From assembly GCF_013389455.1 (NCBI RefSeq), contig NZ_CP058278.1:2356001-2420000 (forward strand): a DNA stretch of 64,000 nt, written 5' to 3'. Both the position numbers and the translations under genes were made by a program. Shown one piece after another: positions 16,453-25,760 of the stretch. Source of the stretch: Flavobacterium inviolabile (GTDB taxonomy: Bacteria; Bacteroidota; Bacteroidia; Flavobacteriales; Flavobacteriaceae). The notes beneath the pieces are model-generated. The model did no database searches and was not told the DNA's origin. It was given only the letters and a program-made list of their open reading frames with translations. How positions within the stretch are numbered: position 1 is the stretch's first letter; the number at the start of each line of letters is the position of its first letter.

Positions 16453-18039
16453 ATGGCTACACAAATGTACGAGGTACAGTGGAACGACGCTGTCCCGGAA
16501 AAACCGATATTGACCAAACAAGAAATAATCGCCTATTGCCGTCATTTTGGGCAGGCGACACCAGAACTTAATGAGTTTCTGACGCGTTTCGATTTTGACG
16601 AATGGAAATGCATGCGAATTGCTTTTGATTATGTTTACGGCAAACATTCCGACAAGGACGGTGCTGTGGGTAGTGATGCCGTAGCCTATCTCGGGCTTAT
16701 TGCAACAACCTTCCTTTCGCGCGAAAGTGAAGCGAAACTACAGGAATATGTCGGTAAGGAACGTTTTATGTACCCTGAAAACAATCGCACGTCATTCCAG
16801 GTTTTCGACGATTGTCCGCTTTGGATTATCCAGGTCGTGAAAAAGGAAAAACAATATGCAGACTGTTTGTTTTTTATGCCTGCCGTTTTCTGGAAAGACG
16901 CACAGATGCGTGACGATTCCTATGGATATGAGAAATACACTGTTGGTGAGCATCACAAATGGTATGGCGACTTTACAAAAAACCAGCGCCCGATTCAGTA
17001 CTGGCGCAAAAGGATCGGTTCGTATGCACCGAATTTTATCGAACGCGAAGGAACCAACATCGAATTTGAAAAGGCACTTCCTGTTTTCGACAAGTGGCAT
17101 AACCGCATTGTATATTACGATAACAGCGATTCTGAAACCATGTATTTCCACGATCTTGCCAATCCGGAAATCCGACACGAAGCAAAAGGCTATCTGGTTG
17201 ATTCGTATAATGGCTATTTTTTGATCACACCGGAGGAGTACCATTTCGGACAAAAAGGCAGCCTGGTGATCACCGACAAGCAATTCAACAAAATTTCGAA
17301 GACAAAAACCAACGTCTATAATTCGTTTGAAAACGATTACTGGAGTGTTTTTCTCGATACAAAAGGTATCGTGATGAACAGGAAAGAGACGAATGAAGAA
17401 AGACGCTTTAAATACAGCGAAGTCAACTTAAGCAATAATATTGGCGGGAACAACAGCACGGAACTTTCGATTTGGACGACAGACGATAACACCGTTTGTT
17501 TTTTCGAAAGTCGTAATTTTATTACTATCGACAAAGACTTCAATGCCACTACCATTTCACCGGGCAAACATTTCAAAAAAGAAATCCCGGCCTATTTTTA
17601 TGATTGTTACATTTGGAATAAATCACTCGAACTTTCCAAAAACAGACGGCTGTTCTTTACATACGAAGGTGTCCTGATGGTAAATGCCAACGGAACACTC
17701 GAATATTTTAATCCGAAGCTTACTGAAATTACAGGCGAAGCGATTTTTTACAATGGTATTAAAGACGAAGCGTTAGGCGGAATCTGGTTTGTCACAACGA
17801 ATGACCGACTTGTTTTTACGGATGAGAATTTCGAAAAAGGTTACGTGTTTAACTTTACCGAACAGTTTTCCGATCCGCATCGAAGCGATAATTATTATGC
17901 GCAACTCTATTTCGATAACGAACAAAATCTATGGACTTCGTTCTACCGCAATAAACTTTATAAAATCAACCGGGAGGAATTGGAAAACAAACTGAAAACA
18001 GCGGTTGCCTATTCTCCAAAACAACTTCAAACGCTCTAA
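16453..18039 (+). CDS. unrecognised protein, tandem paralogue A
   Basis: 528 residues beginning MATQMYEVQWND. It is clearly paralogous along its whole length to the next gene; shared blocks include FLTRFDFDEW, DCPLWIIQV and RLVFTDENFEKGYVFNFTE. The N-terminal half is mixed alpha/beta. The C-terminal half (about 250-520) alternates short beta-strands with GIWFVTTNDRLVF and NLWTSFYRNKLYKI, resembling beta-propeller blades of the two-component-regulator-propeller type. No signal peptide. Function unknown; the blade repeats point to a binding or scaffold role. Confidence 0.78.
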   Translation: MATQMYEVQWNDAVPEKPILTKQEIIAYCRHFGQATPELNEFLTRFDFDEWKCMRIAFDYVYGKHSDKDGAVGSDAVAYLGLIATTFLSRESEAKLQEYVGKERFMYPENNRTSFQVFDDCPLWIIQVVKKEKQYADCLFFMPAVFWKDAQMRDDSYGYEKYTVGEHHKWYGDFTKNQRPIQYWRKRIGSYAPNFIEREGTNIEFEKALPVFDKWHNRIVYYDNSDSETMYFHDLANPEIRHEAKGYLVDSYNGYFLITPEEYHFGQKGSLVITDKQFNKISKTKTNVYNSFENDYWSVFLDTKGIVMNRKETNEERRFKYSEVNLSNNIGGNNSTELSIWTTDDNTVCFFESRNFITIDKDFNATTISPGKHFKKEIPAYFYDCYIWNKSLELSKNRRLFFTYEGVLMVNANGTLEYFNPKLTEITGEAIFYNGIKDEALGGIWFVTTNDRLVFTDENFEKGYVFNFTEQFSDPHRSDNYYAQLYFDNEQNLWTSFYRNKLYKINREELENKLKTAVAYSPKQLQTL

Positions 18040-18045
18040 AAAGTT

Positions 18046-19629
18046 ATGGCTACACAAATTTTTGACGTTCAGTGGAACGATACACCTGCCGGAAAACCGA
18101 TACTTTCAAAACCGGAAATTGTTGATTATGCGCGACATTTCGGACAAGATACTAAAGAACTGCACGAATTCCTGACGCGTTTTGACTTTGACGAGTGGGT
18201 TTGCATGGAACTTTTTGTCGATTACGTCTACGGACGAGTGGATAAAAGCGGTCGAGTAGGAAGTGATGCGGTGGAATATCTAAACATCGTTTCGGGTACT
18301 TTTTTTACCGATGAAGCCGAACTCGCACTTCATAATTACGTCGGATTCAACAACAATAGATTTGAATACAACTACGAAGGATCGCCGCCATTCGCGCCTT
18401 TTCCGGATTGTCCGCTTTGGATTATCCAGGTTACAAGTCAGGAAAAATATGAGTCGAGTGCGATTTTCTTTATGCCTGCGATTTGGTGGAAAGATGCCCG
18501 TATGACAAGCGAATCGTATGCCTATAGTCATTTTACCGTAAATTCGAGATGGAACAAGTGGTATGGTGAACCTTTTGGGAAAAACCAGCATCAGAATATG
18601 TACTGGAGAAACCGGATCGGGAGTTATTCCCCAAATTTTATCGCGCGTGAAAACGGTTCGACGATTCCGTTCAATAGCTATAATATTCATTTCGATACCT
18701 TTAGAAATCGGGTGCTTATACAGGAATCGCGAGCTGAAGGCTTACGTTATTATGATTTATCCGATTTTAAAACCGAACATACAACGCAGAATTTTCTTAA
18801 AGATAGCGAGAACGGATTTATTGAAAGTTCGGCCGACGGTTATCGCTTTTATACCGAGAAAAAATTGTTGATCACCGATGCGAATTTCAATGTGATTTCG
18901 GAATCCACTTCTAAAATTGTCAATATTTTCGAAGACGATTTCTGGAAAGTGGTGCTTGATAACAAAGGTGTTTTGATGACGAAAAAGGAATCGGGAGACG
19001 AAAAACGCTTTAAATATAGCGAACTTAAACTGACGACTTCGGCATATTCGAACAATCCGGACAGTTTGAAAATTTATGTAAATGCGAACCGTTCGGTGAT
19101 TTTTTACGGAAACCGAAACCAGCTTTCGATTGTTGATGTTTCGTTTAACGTGACGAACATGAATTTGGAGCGTCTGTTTAAAAAAGAAATCGCACCGCAT
19201 TATTACGGAAACTACCAAACAAAGGCGCTTGTTATGCTTTCTGCGGAAAGACAATTACTACTGACCGAAAATGGGGTTTTCGAACTTGGAAAAGACGAAA
19301 AACCAAAAATAATCAACGAAAAACTTAAGGAAATCACCGGGGAAGCCTTGTTTTATAATGCTGTAAAAGACGAAGCTTTAAACGGAATCTGGTTTATCGC
19401 CGGTATGGATCGTTTGGTTTTTACCGATGAAAATTTTGAGAAAGGTTATGTGTTTAATTTTACCGAGCAGGATCTTTCGAGTGAGTACCTGAATATGTAC
19501 CGTTGGTGTAATCTCTTTTTTGATCAGGATGGGAATTTGTGGTATTCACTTTTCGGACGAACACTTAACAAAATCGCTAGAAAGGAACTCGAATCGAAAT
19601 TAAAAACAGCAATCGCTTTCGGAAAATAA
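18046..19629 (+). CDS. unrecognised protein, tandem paralogue B
   Basis: 527 residues, starting 6 bp after paralogue A and beginning MATQIFDVQWND. Shared blocks with A run from N to C terminus, while surface stretches differ markedly (for example residues 90-120 and 220-330). This pattern suggests duplication followed by divergence of exposed surfaces. As in A, the C-terminal half looks propeller-like (GIWFIAGMDRLVF; NLWYSLFGRTLNKI). Cytosolic and of unknown function; co-transcribed with both neighbours. Confidence 0.78.
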   Translation: MATQIFDVQWNDTPAGKPILSKPEIVDYARHFGQDTKELHEFLTRFDFDEWVCMELFVDYVYGRVDKSGRVGSDAVEYLNIVSGTFFTDEAELALHNYVGFNNNRFEYNYEGSPPFAPFPDCPLWIIQVTSQEKYESSAIFFMPAIWWKDARMTSESYAYSHFTVNSRWNKWYGEPFGKNQHQNMYWRNRIGSYSPNFIARENGSTIPFNSYNIHFDTFRNRVLIQESRAEGLRYYDLSDFKTEHTTQNFLKDSENGFIESSADGYRFYTEKKLLITDANFNVISESTSKIVNIFEDDFWKVVLDNKGVLMTKKESGDEKRFKYSELKLTTSAYSNNPDSLKIYVNANRSVIFYGNRNQLSIVDVSFNVTNMNLERLFKKEIAPHYYGNYQTKALVMLSAERQLLLTENGVFELGKDEKPKIINEKLKEITGEALFYNAVKDEALNGIWFIAGMDRLVFTDENFEKGYVFNFTEQDLSSEYLNMYRWCNLFFDQDGNLWYSLFGRTLNKIARKELESKLKTAIAFGK

Positions 19630-19634
19630 AAGTT

Positions 19635-20393
19635 ATGGAAACACAGGAATTATTGCGAACTTTTATAGTTGAGGAAGAAAAGGAACTGAATAAGGAACTG
19701 GCGAACCGCTCGGGCGAACAAGGCCACAACTTCCTAAGTGAAAATTATTCGGCGCTGGTCAAAGCATTTCCGAAGGCTGTAAAACTACTGGAACCGCAGA
19801 AATTGGAGCCGTTTTATTTCCATTATATACGAAGGGGTTTACTTCCGTTAAAAGGAATCGAAAAAACCTATGCGCTTTGGGAAACGGCCTACCGAAAGCA
19901 ATCCATTTTCCTCGACAAGAAAAAATACGATACTTTTTTTTCCTATTGGACCTCGATCAAAGGTTTGTTTGTTTTTGGATTTGATCATCAATTCGAACTG
20001 GATCGAAATAACGGTTATGACGATTATGTCCGATACCGTACCGTTTTCGAAAAGATCAATTCGTATTCGAGCATACCCGGAATGTTATCAAAAGTGAACT
20101 TATTTTCGGAATTCGCCCGTGATCAGGACGTCGTAAACCGGATTTCAAAAACCGTTTTGACGCTCGAATTTGTTCAGGATCATTATTGGGACAGAAATCC
20201 TGAGCAACAGTACCACTATCTGAATCTGGAGTTTTGGGGACTGATTTTCGTATTGGTTTCCAGTGATTCTGAAGTTGCCAAAGAAACAATTTCAGCATTT
20301 AAAAAAGCAGATTTTTTGCCGAAATTTGAGGATCAGATGGAAATTTTGACCCGTTTCGAAACCGCAGCAAGTCAATTCAAAAACAAAAAATAA
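19635..20393 (+). CDS. unrecognised helical protein
   Basis: 252 residues, 5 bp after paralogue B. Largely alpha-helical and rich in aromatic residues (FYFHYIRRGLLPLKG; TFFSYWTSIKGLFVFGFDHQFELD), with neither signal peptide nor transmembrane segment. No motif recognised. The tight spacing makes it part of the same transcription unit as the two paralogues. Confidence 0.7.
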   Translation: METQELLRTFIVEEEKELNKELANRSGEQGHNFLSENYSALVKAFPKAVKLLEPQKLEPFYFHYIRRGLLPLKGIEKTYALWETAYRKQSIFLDKKKYDTFFSYWTSIKGLFVFGFDHQFELDRNNGYDDYVRYRTVFEKINSYSSIPGMLSKVNLFSEFARDQDVVNRISKTVLTLEFVQDHYWDRNPEQQYHYLNLEFWGLIFVLVSSDSEVAKETISAFKKADFLPKFEDQMEILTRFETAASQFKNKK

Positions 20394-20518
20394 AGCACGC
20401 TTCCTTGATAAAAATTTGCGGATTTAAAGATCCCCATGAAATTGGAAATTTTATAAATGGATTTTGCTGATAGTAGTACTAAACTTTATACAATCCGACC
20501 AACCAAAAATAAAATACT

Positions 20519-22963
20519 ATGGAAAAAATGACGCTTGAAAACGCCAGATCCATTCTTAAAAAACACAATCTCGAAGCCGACGGAAAACACCTTTTTGATG
20601 CTTTTGGAAATATTGAAGTATTCGAATCACTTCTGGCCGCCGGCGCAGATGCGAATCACTTTAATACCTATTTTAATGTTCCTATTCTTTCGTTAGCTTA
20701 TAGTCGGAAAGAATATACGAACTTTAAATTGCTTCTGGAATATGGTGCGAATCCGGATATACCTTCGAGTGTGTTTGAGAATCGTGAACCAATTATTTTC
20801 GAGATCGCTTCTCCGCAAAAAGGAGTTTACAGCTACCTTCGACCGATGATCAAAGCCGGAATCGATTTGAATCAATGGCATCCGGAATCGGGATATACAT
20901 TGTTACAACACGCTGCAAGCCGCTATTATGTGTCGCTTGAAAATCTTGAATTCCTGATCGAAAACGGTGCAGATCCGAACCTGCCAAACCAGGATGGAGT
21001 AACGCTTTACGACCTGATCGACAGCGAAAAAATAAAACTTCGGAAACCGATGGTACTCGCTTTGAAGAAACATCAAACGGGTTATGTTGAGCGTCCAATC
21101 GAATTACAAATAATTCCGCCGCCACAAATACCAAAACTGGATACACATTTTTATCATTCGCCCGGTTCGTTCCGTGGGATAAAAGTGCTTGACAAGACCA
21201 ACGATACGCTTACCGTAAGAATGTACCGAACCAAACAGTACGACCTCGATTTTCCGCGAACGCATACCAATTCGCTAAACATCATTTTTTCGCTTCTGGA
21301 GCATTCGGAAACAGCATCTGCCTGGAAAGATGCGGCTACCATATTCGATTTCTGGAAAGATCACGTTGCCGTAGCACGTCACTATATCAAATCGCATATT
21401 GTTTCGGATTTCGAATTAACTTTTCATGCCGATCTTTGGGAAGAAAGTGGATTTATGGCTTTCGATGAGATATCTGAAGAAAGGCGCGGAAAATTGCAAC
21501 AGGCTACGATGACAATCACCGTAAACGAACCGGAAATGCTCAAAACGATCGAAGTTGGGAGTAGGGCTAAAATCCCGGAGTTTAACGTTGCACCGCTGTG
21601 GTATCTCGAAAATAAGGCAACTGCTCAGTATTACTTTTTTTATATGAGCGACGGTGGCAGATGGATGGCAAAAGAAGGTACAATCGGTACGGAAGCAAAA
21701 GGAAAAGTTATTGGAGGTATTAGCAAAGGTTACTACAAAGAACAGAACAATAGGGCGGAAGCGTTTGTCTTTAAAAAATTAGAGGAAGGTTTTGCGTTAG
21801 TCTACAAAAATTTTGATACGGCTTATAACCTCGAAGAAGGAATTGAGGAAGCCGCGCGGGAAGTCAAAATCAACGAAAACAAAAATCAGGATTATAGTGA
21901 AGATGCCATTAAAGCGATTAAAAGCAAAGACGTGGCCAGGCTTGCGGAAATTCTGAAAAAAGGTGTTCATCCGGATACGCTGAAAGAAGAATATGGAAAA
22001 CTCGCGCTCGAACGCATCGCTAACGAGTATATTCCGCAGCAAGCCCATCTTGACATGCTCAAACTGATGCTCGAAAACGGAGCCGATCCGAATCATGAGT
22101 TGTATGAACACGAACCCTTGTTGCAGAAAGTGTGCCGACATGCAAAAAATGAATTAGCGGATGAAATGGTACGTGTATTACTTGATGCCGGAGCGGATAT
22201 TTCGACCGTCGGGTCTGAAATGTACCAATATACTTCAAACCTGCAAGCCGCTTGCCAGGGTGGTATGTTGTGGTACATTGAACACCTTCTGGAAAAAGGT
22301 GCCGATGTGCATTACAAAGATGTGAACGGCCTTTCTGCCTTGAATTATGCCGTGAGAGCGGAACGCAATGCGGTTGAAACCATCGATTTGCTGCTTAAGA
22401 ACGGAGCAGACAAAAACGATCTGAATACGTTTTACTATTCCGAAAATATGTTTGAATATGCCGAAACTCCTGAAGTTGTGTATAAGCTTGTCGATTTAGG
22501 ATTTGACATCAACATGCCGACGCATCACAGTGATTATCCGGCTATTCTGACCATTGCAAAAAGAGGTTCCGTAAAAATGTTTGACACCTTCCTGAAATTA
22601 GGAGGAATGGACGAAATGCACCGTGTTCTGGATCGTCTTTATGAACCGCTGGACAGAAACAGTCAATCCACGATCGAGGAACAAATCGAAAAGATGCGAT
22701 TGTTGCATAAACTGGGATATTCGTTGATTTCGATTACGGATGGCAATCCAATTGAGCGGCTTGTTGACAAAAATCTTAAAAAGCGCAAGAAAATTACCAA
22801 ATGGGAAGAAAAAGCCCTGCTTGATCTTTGGGAAATGGATTGCGCACCAAGACGTCTGGATCAGCTCAACAAACTATACGAATACGTCACAAAAGTAGAT
22901 TGTAAGCCGATGATCGAAAAATGCGGACAGTATATTACCGACATTCAAGCCGCATTGAACTAA
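20519..22963 (+). CDS. ankyrin-repeat protein with central WGR-like domain
   Basis: 814 residues. Ankyrin-type repeats occur at about 25-165 (LLAAGADANHFNTY; LLEYGANPDIPS; LIENGADPNLPNQDG) and again at about 480-700 (MLENGADPNHE; LLDAGADIST; LLEKGADVHYKDVNGLSALNYAV; LLKNGADKNDL). Between them (about 360-440) is a segment GTIGTEAKGKVIGG with a following AEAFVFKKLEEGF that resembles a WGR domain, a nucleic-acid/PARP-regulating fold. The C-terminal about 100 residues are helical. It is a probable cytosolic protein-binding scaffold. The next gene starts 3 bp downstream. Confidence 0.82.
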   Translation: MEKMTLENARSILKKHNLEADGKHLFDAFGNIEVFESLLAAGADANHFNTYFNVPILSLAYSRKEYTNFKLLLEYGANPDIPSSVFENREPIIFEIASPQKGVYSYLRPMIKAGIDLNQWHPESGYTLLQHAASRYYVSLENLEFLIENGADPNLPNQDGVTLYDLIDSEKIKLRKPMVLALKKHQTGYVERPIELQIIPPPQIPKLDTHFYHSPGSFRGIKVLDKTNDTLTVRMYRTKQYDLDFPRTHTNSLNIIFSLLEHSETASAWKDAATIFDFWKDHVAVARHYIKSHIVSDFELTFHADLWEESGFMAFDEISEERRGKLQQATMTITVNEPEMLKTIEVGSRAKIPEFNVAPLWYLENKATAQYYFFYMSDGGRWMAKEGTIGTEAKGKVIGGISKGYYKEQNNRAEAFVFKKLEEGFALVYKNFDTAYNLEEGIEEAAREVKINENKNQDYSEDAIKAIKSKDVARLAEILKKGVHPDTLKEEYGKLALERIANEYIPQQAHLDMLKLMLENGADPNHELYEHEPLLQKVCRHAKNELADEMVRVLLDAGADISTVGSEMYQYTSNLQAACQGGMLWYIEHLLEKGADVHYKDVNGLSALNYAVRAERNAVETIDLLLKNGADKNDLNTFYYSENMFEYAETPEVVYKLVDLGFDINMPTHHSDYPAILTIAKRGSVKMFDTFLKLGGMDEMHRVLDRLYEPLDRNSQSTIEEQIEKMRLLHKLGYSLISITDGNPIERLVDKNLKKRKKITKWEEKALLDLWEMDCAPRRLDQLNKLYEYVTKVDCKPMIEKCGQYITDIQAALN

Positions 22964-22966
22964 CCT

Positions 22967-24514
22967 ATGAAAATGATTCAAATGGAAAACTATTACGCCA
23001 AAGCCGTCGACTTATCCGGAATGCAATTTGACATTCCGGTAACCGAAGACGGAACGGTTCAGATATCGAGCGTGCTCAAAATAAAATCGCTCGAAACAAA
23101 TGCACGCAAGGTTTTTTGCCGCAATAATGAACTTCAGACGCTTATTGCGCCAAACGCGGTTTCGGTTGGATGTAACAAAAACAAACTCACGTCGCTGCAT
23201 CTCGAAAATGCCGAAAACGTGCATTGCGGTGAGAACAAACTCACGGAATTATATGCGCCAAAAGCTACTGTTGTGAAATGTTATATCAACCAATTGACCG
23301 AATTGCGGCTTGACAGCGCAGTCGAAATCGAATGTTACGGAAACGACGATTTGAAGGTGATCTATGCTCCGAATTTACATAAGATCGATAGGTTTGAAAA
23401 TCTTGTGCAAACGGAGAATTTTGCTTCGCGCAAAGAAATCGAAATCACAATCAAAAATCATTTTGATCGCAGAAATCCGGAAGGCTACACAACCGAAACG
23501 TTTGATCTTGAAATTGCGCTGGATCTGGACAAACCCAGAACAGTCGATAATGTTGCGTTCGCGATATCGATTTACGATCCGGCAGTGATGTTCGAGGTTT
23601 GCCTTATGGAACGCAACGATCAATTCGGTCAGCAGGCCAGTATCGCAGCGCAAATCGAACTTCCTTTTGTGGCAGACAAACCGATGCGTTTTGCTGTATC
23701 CGTTCCTATCCGATCATACGTAACCGGTACGAAAAACCTGCTCGACATCATTCGGGAAGCACCCGAAAGCGAACGGGTGTACGAACGGGAGTTTCACATT
23801 GACGTGACGTGTTATCTGGAATCCCAAAACACGCAGGACAAGAGTTTTACCAAAACGTTTGCGATCGGCAATCCGTTTGCTGGACGTTATCAATGGGATA
23901 TGGATACGTTTACGGAACCCGCTACAATGGAACAGGACGAGAAATTCCTGCCGGAAGCACTTGCAAAAGTTTCGGATGATCTTGAAGACGCTTTACTGGA
24001 GCTTTTCGAATTACACAAAGACGAAATTGCGGAAATAGCCGGTTCTGTGGATGGCATTTCATACGATATCCTACCACACGAACGCTATGCGGCCATTTCA
24101 TTCCGGACTACCGAAGACGAGGAAAGATACAGTCCGGCCGATTGGGAAAACTACAGTTTGTTAGAGTACAGCAATTGTAAGTCGGAGAAATTTAAGGTGT
24201 TTTCGAAAAGGTTGTTTCAATTGTTTTTTGAAATCCAGGCGAGTTCGGATGATTTTGAAGACATAGAAACACGCATCAATGATTTGTTGTTCACGGCAAT
24301 TACCAAAGCCGTGCTGCGTTCGCCGGTTGCCGAAAAACTGAGAGTTTGCGGGATTTCGAAAGCACCGATACTTACGGACACTTTCGACAAAACGGTGGAA
24401 TACATTGTTTCTGCTTCCGAATACGGTGAAGATCCGTTCAATTACTGTGAATCGGTGATTTCGGATACAGAAACAAAACCTACAGACGAACGCATCCGTC
24501 TTGATAAATTCTGA
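22967..24514 (+). CDS. leucine-rich-repeat-like protein
   Basis: 515 residues. The N-terminal about 130 residues hold about five short LRR-like repeats of roughly 20 residues (CRNNELQTLIAPNA; CNKNKLTSLHLENA; CGENKLTELYAPKA; CYINQLTELRLDSA) with a conserved Cys/Gly-Asn turn. A beta-rich region (about 165-330) and an acidic helical tail follow. No signal peptide, so unlike many bacterial LRR proteins it is probably cytosolic. Function unknown. It sits 3 bp after the ankyrin gene and 3 bp before the last gene of the cluster. Confidence 0.75.
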   Translation: MKMIQMENYYAKAVDLSGMQFDIPVTEDGTVQISSVLKIKSLETNARKVFCRNNELQTLIAPNAVSVGCNKNKLTSLHLENAENVHCGENKLTELYAPKATVVKCYINQLTELRLDSAVEIECYGNDDLKVIYAPNLHKIDRFENLVQTENFASRKEIEITIKNHFDRRNPEGYTTETFDLEIALDLDKPRTVDNVAFAISIYDPAVMFEVCLMERNDQFGQQASIAAQIELPFVADKPMRFAVSVPIRSYVTGTKNLLDIIREAPESERVYEREFHIDVTCYLESQNTQDKSFTKTFAIGNPFAGRYQWDMDTFTEPATMEQDEKFLPEALAKVSDDLEDALLELFELHKDEIAEIAGSVDGISYDILPHERYAAISFRTTEDEERYSPADWENYSLLEYSNCKSEKFKVFSKRLFQLFFEIQASSDDFEDIETRINDLLFTAITKAVLRSPVAEKLRVCGISKAPILTDTFDKTVEYIVSASEYGEDPFNYCESVISDTETKPTDERIRLDKF

Positions 24515-24517
24515 TAT

Positions 24518-24907
24518 ATGAAACAGCTAAAAACCCGCGAATTGCTTTATGACGGAACAGAAGGCGAATCGCTTTATGGCGAAAGCCATTACTTTTTCGG
24601 GAACAGTTTTGAGATAAAAGACATTTTGCGATACGAATTTGCCAGACTCAAAAGAAAAATTGAAAACGAAGCCTACGAGAAAATTATTTCGGATGCCGGA
24701 TTTACAAGTGTAAGCTCGTTTTTTAAGCATTTGGAAGAAACCGGGGAAGTACAGTATCGTTCCCAAAACGGATTGCCTTTGTATTATGTGACGTACCTGC
24801 ATATGCTATTTGTTTTTTCATTTGGCGAAACCCAACCGGCACGTTACCAGCTGTATTGTGAAGGCGTTTGGGAAATGTATGTGAATCGTTGGGAAGACAC
24901 ACCGTAA
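24518..24907 (+). CDS. unrecognised small protein, last gene of cluster
   Basis: 129 residues, starting 3 bp after the LRR gene. Predicted mixed alpha/beta (SHYFFGNSFEIKDILRYEFARLKRK; GLPLYYVTYLHMLFVFSFG), with no signal peptide or recognised domain. A strong terminator 14 bp downstream ends the cluster, supporting this as the last gene of the transcription unit. Confidence 0.65.
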   Translation: MKQLKTRELLYDGTEGESLYGESHYFFGNSFEIKDILRYEFARLKRKIENEAYEKIISDAGFTSVSSFFKHLEETGEVQYRSQNGLPLYYVTYLHMLFVFSFGETQPARYQLYCEGVWEMYVNRWEDTP

Positions 24908-24921
24908 GCTATGGATAAAGA

Positions 24922-24950
24922 AAAAGCCTGTAATACTATTACAGGCTTTT
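24922..24950. terminator. bidirectional intrinsic terminator
   Basis: A 13-bp perfect stem: 24922-24934 (AAAAGCCTGTAAT) pairs with 24938-24950 (ATTACAGGCTTTT) around a 3-nt loop. T and A runs on the two sides let it stop both the seven-gene cluster and the convergent T9SS-cargo operon. Confidence 0.9.
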
Positions 24951-24973
24951 ATTCGACTTCATTTTTCGGGTTG

Positions 24974-25741
24974 TTAGCTTTTAATCATTTTCTTAGTAAA
25001 AGAATGACCATCAGGAGTGGTTATTTTTAAAACGTAAGTTCCGGCAGCTAAATCAGCAATATTTAATTGATGGCTGTCGCCGGATGTTTTGATAAGTCTT
25101 CCGTTCAGATCCAATACCGTTACTTGTGTTATTTCTTTATTGAAATGTACAGTTGAAGTAGCCGGGTTAGGGTAGAAGTAGAAATTAGAAACCGTTGGAT
25201 CATTAACACTTAAAGTGTTTTCCACACTAACGACATTCCTGAAAGTAGATCCCCAAAGTCCCTGGTTATCTTTTAAGCGAATGTTAAAAACGTGCAGTCC
25301 GATTACATTTGGAACAGGAATTCCATTAGCCAGCAATTTTTCGTAGGCACTATTAAAATTACCGTCGGCAGCCAGTATAGGCGTTCCGTTGCCATAGCCC
25401 GGATCGGTGTCCCAAAAATATTCCGCCTGTACAATTCTAACAGGTTCTGATGTTACTGTAGCTTCTACATTAACAATACTTGTAAAAGTGGATCCCCATA
25501 GGTTCTGGTTGTCTTTAAAACGGATGTTGAATTTATGCAAACCAACACCCGGCAGATTGATGCCTGAAGCGGCAATTTTTTCGAAAGCACTGCTAAAGCT
25601 GCCATCGGCGGCTGCAATTGCGATACCATTGCCATAGCCCGGATCGGTATCCCAAAAATATTCGGCTTGCGTTATGGATACTTGTCCCTGAACAAAGCTT
25701 GCCATAAATAAAGCGACCAATATATAAAGTTGTTTTTTCAT
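24974..25741 (-). CDS. secreted protein with T9SS type A sorting domain
   Basis: 255 residues from the ATG at 25741 (MKKQLYILVALF, signal peptide ending FVQGQ); the frame extends upstream to 25789 but this start gives a proper signal peptide. Two tandem repeats of about 80 residues follow, each with QAEYFWDTDPGYGNG at its start and LWGSTF near its end. The last about 75 residues are a type IX secretion C-terminal domain (FYFYPNPATSTVHF; LDLNGRLIKT; AAGTYVLKITT; KKMIKS). It should be exported and surface-anchored or released by T9SS. Function of the repeat is unknown. Confidence 0.9.
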   Translation of the reverse strand: MKKQLYILVALFMASFVQGQVSITQAEYFWDTDPGYGNGIAIAAADGSFSSAFEKIAASGINLPGVGLHKFNIRFKDNQNLWGSTFTSIVNVEATVTSEPVRIVQAEYFWDTDPGYGNGTPILAADGNFNSAYEKLLANGIPVPNVIGLHVFNIRLKDNQGLWGSTFRNVVSVENTLSVNDPTVSNFYFYPNPATSTVHFNKEITQVTVLDLNGRLIKTSGDSHQLNIADLAAGTYVLKITTPDGHSFTKKMIKS

Positions 25742-25760
25742 CTCTTTGTTTCGATATAAA

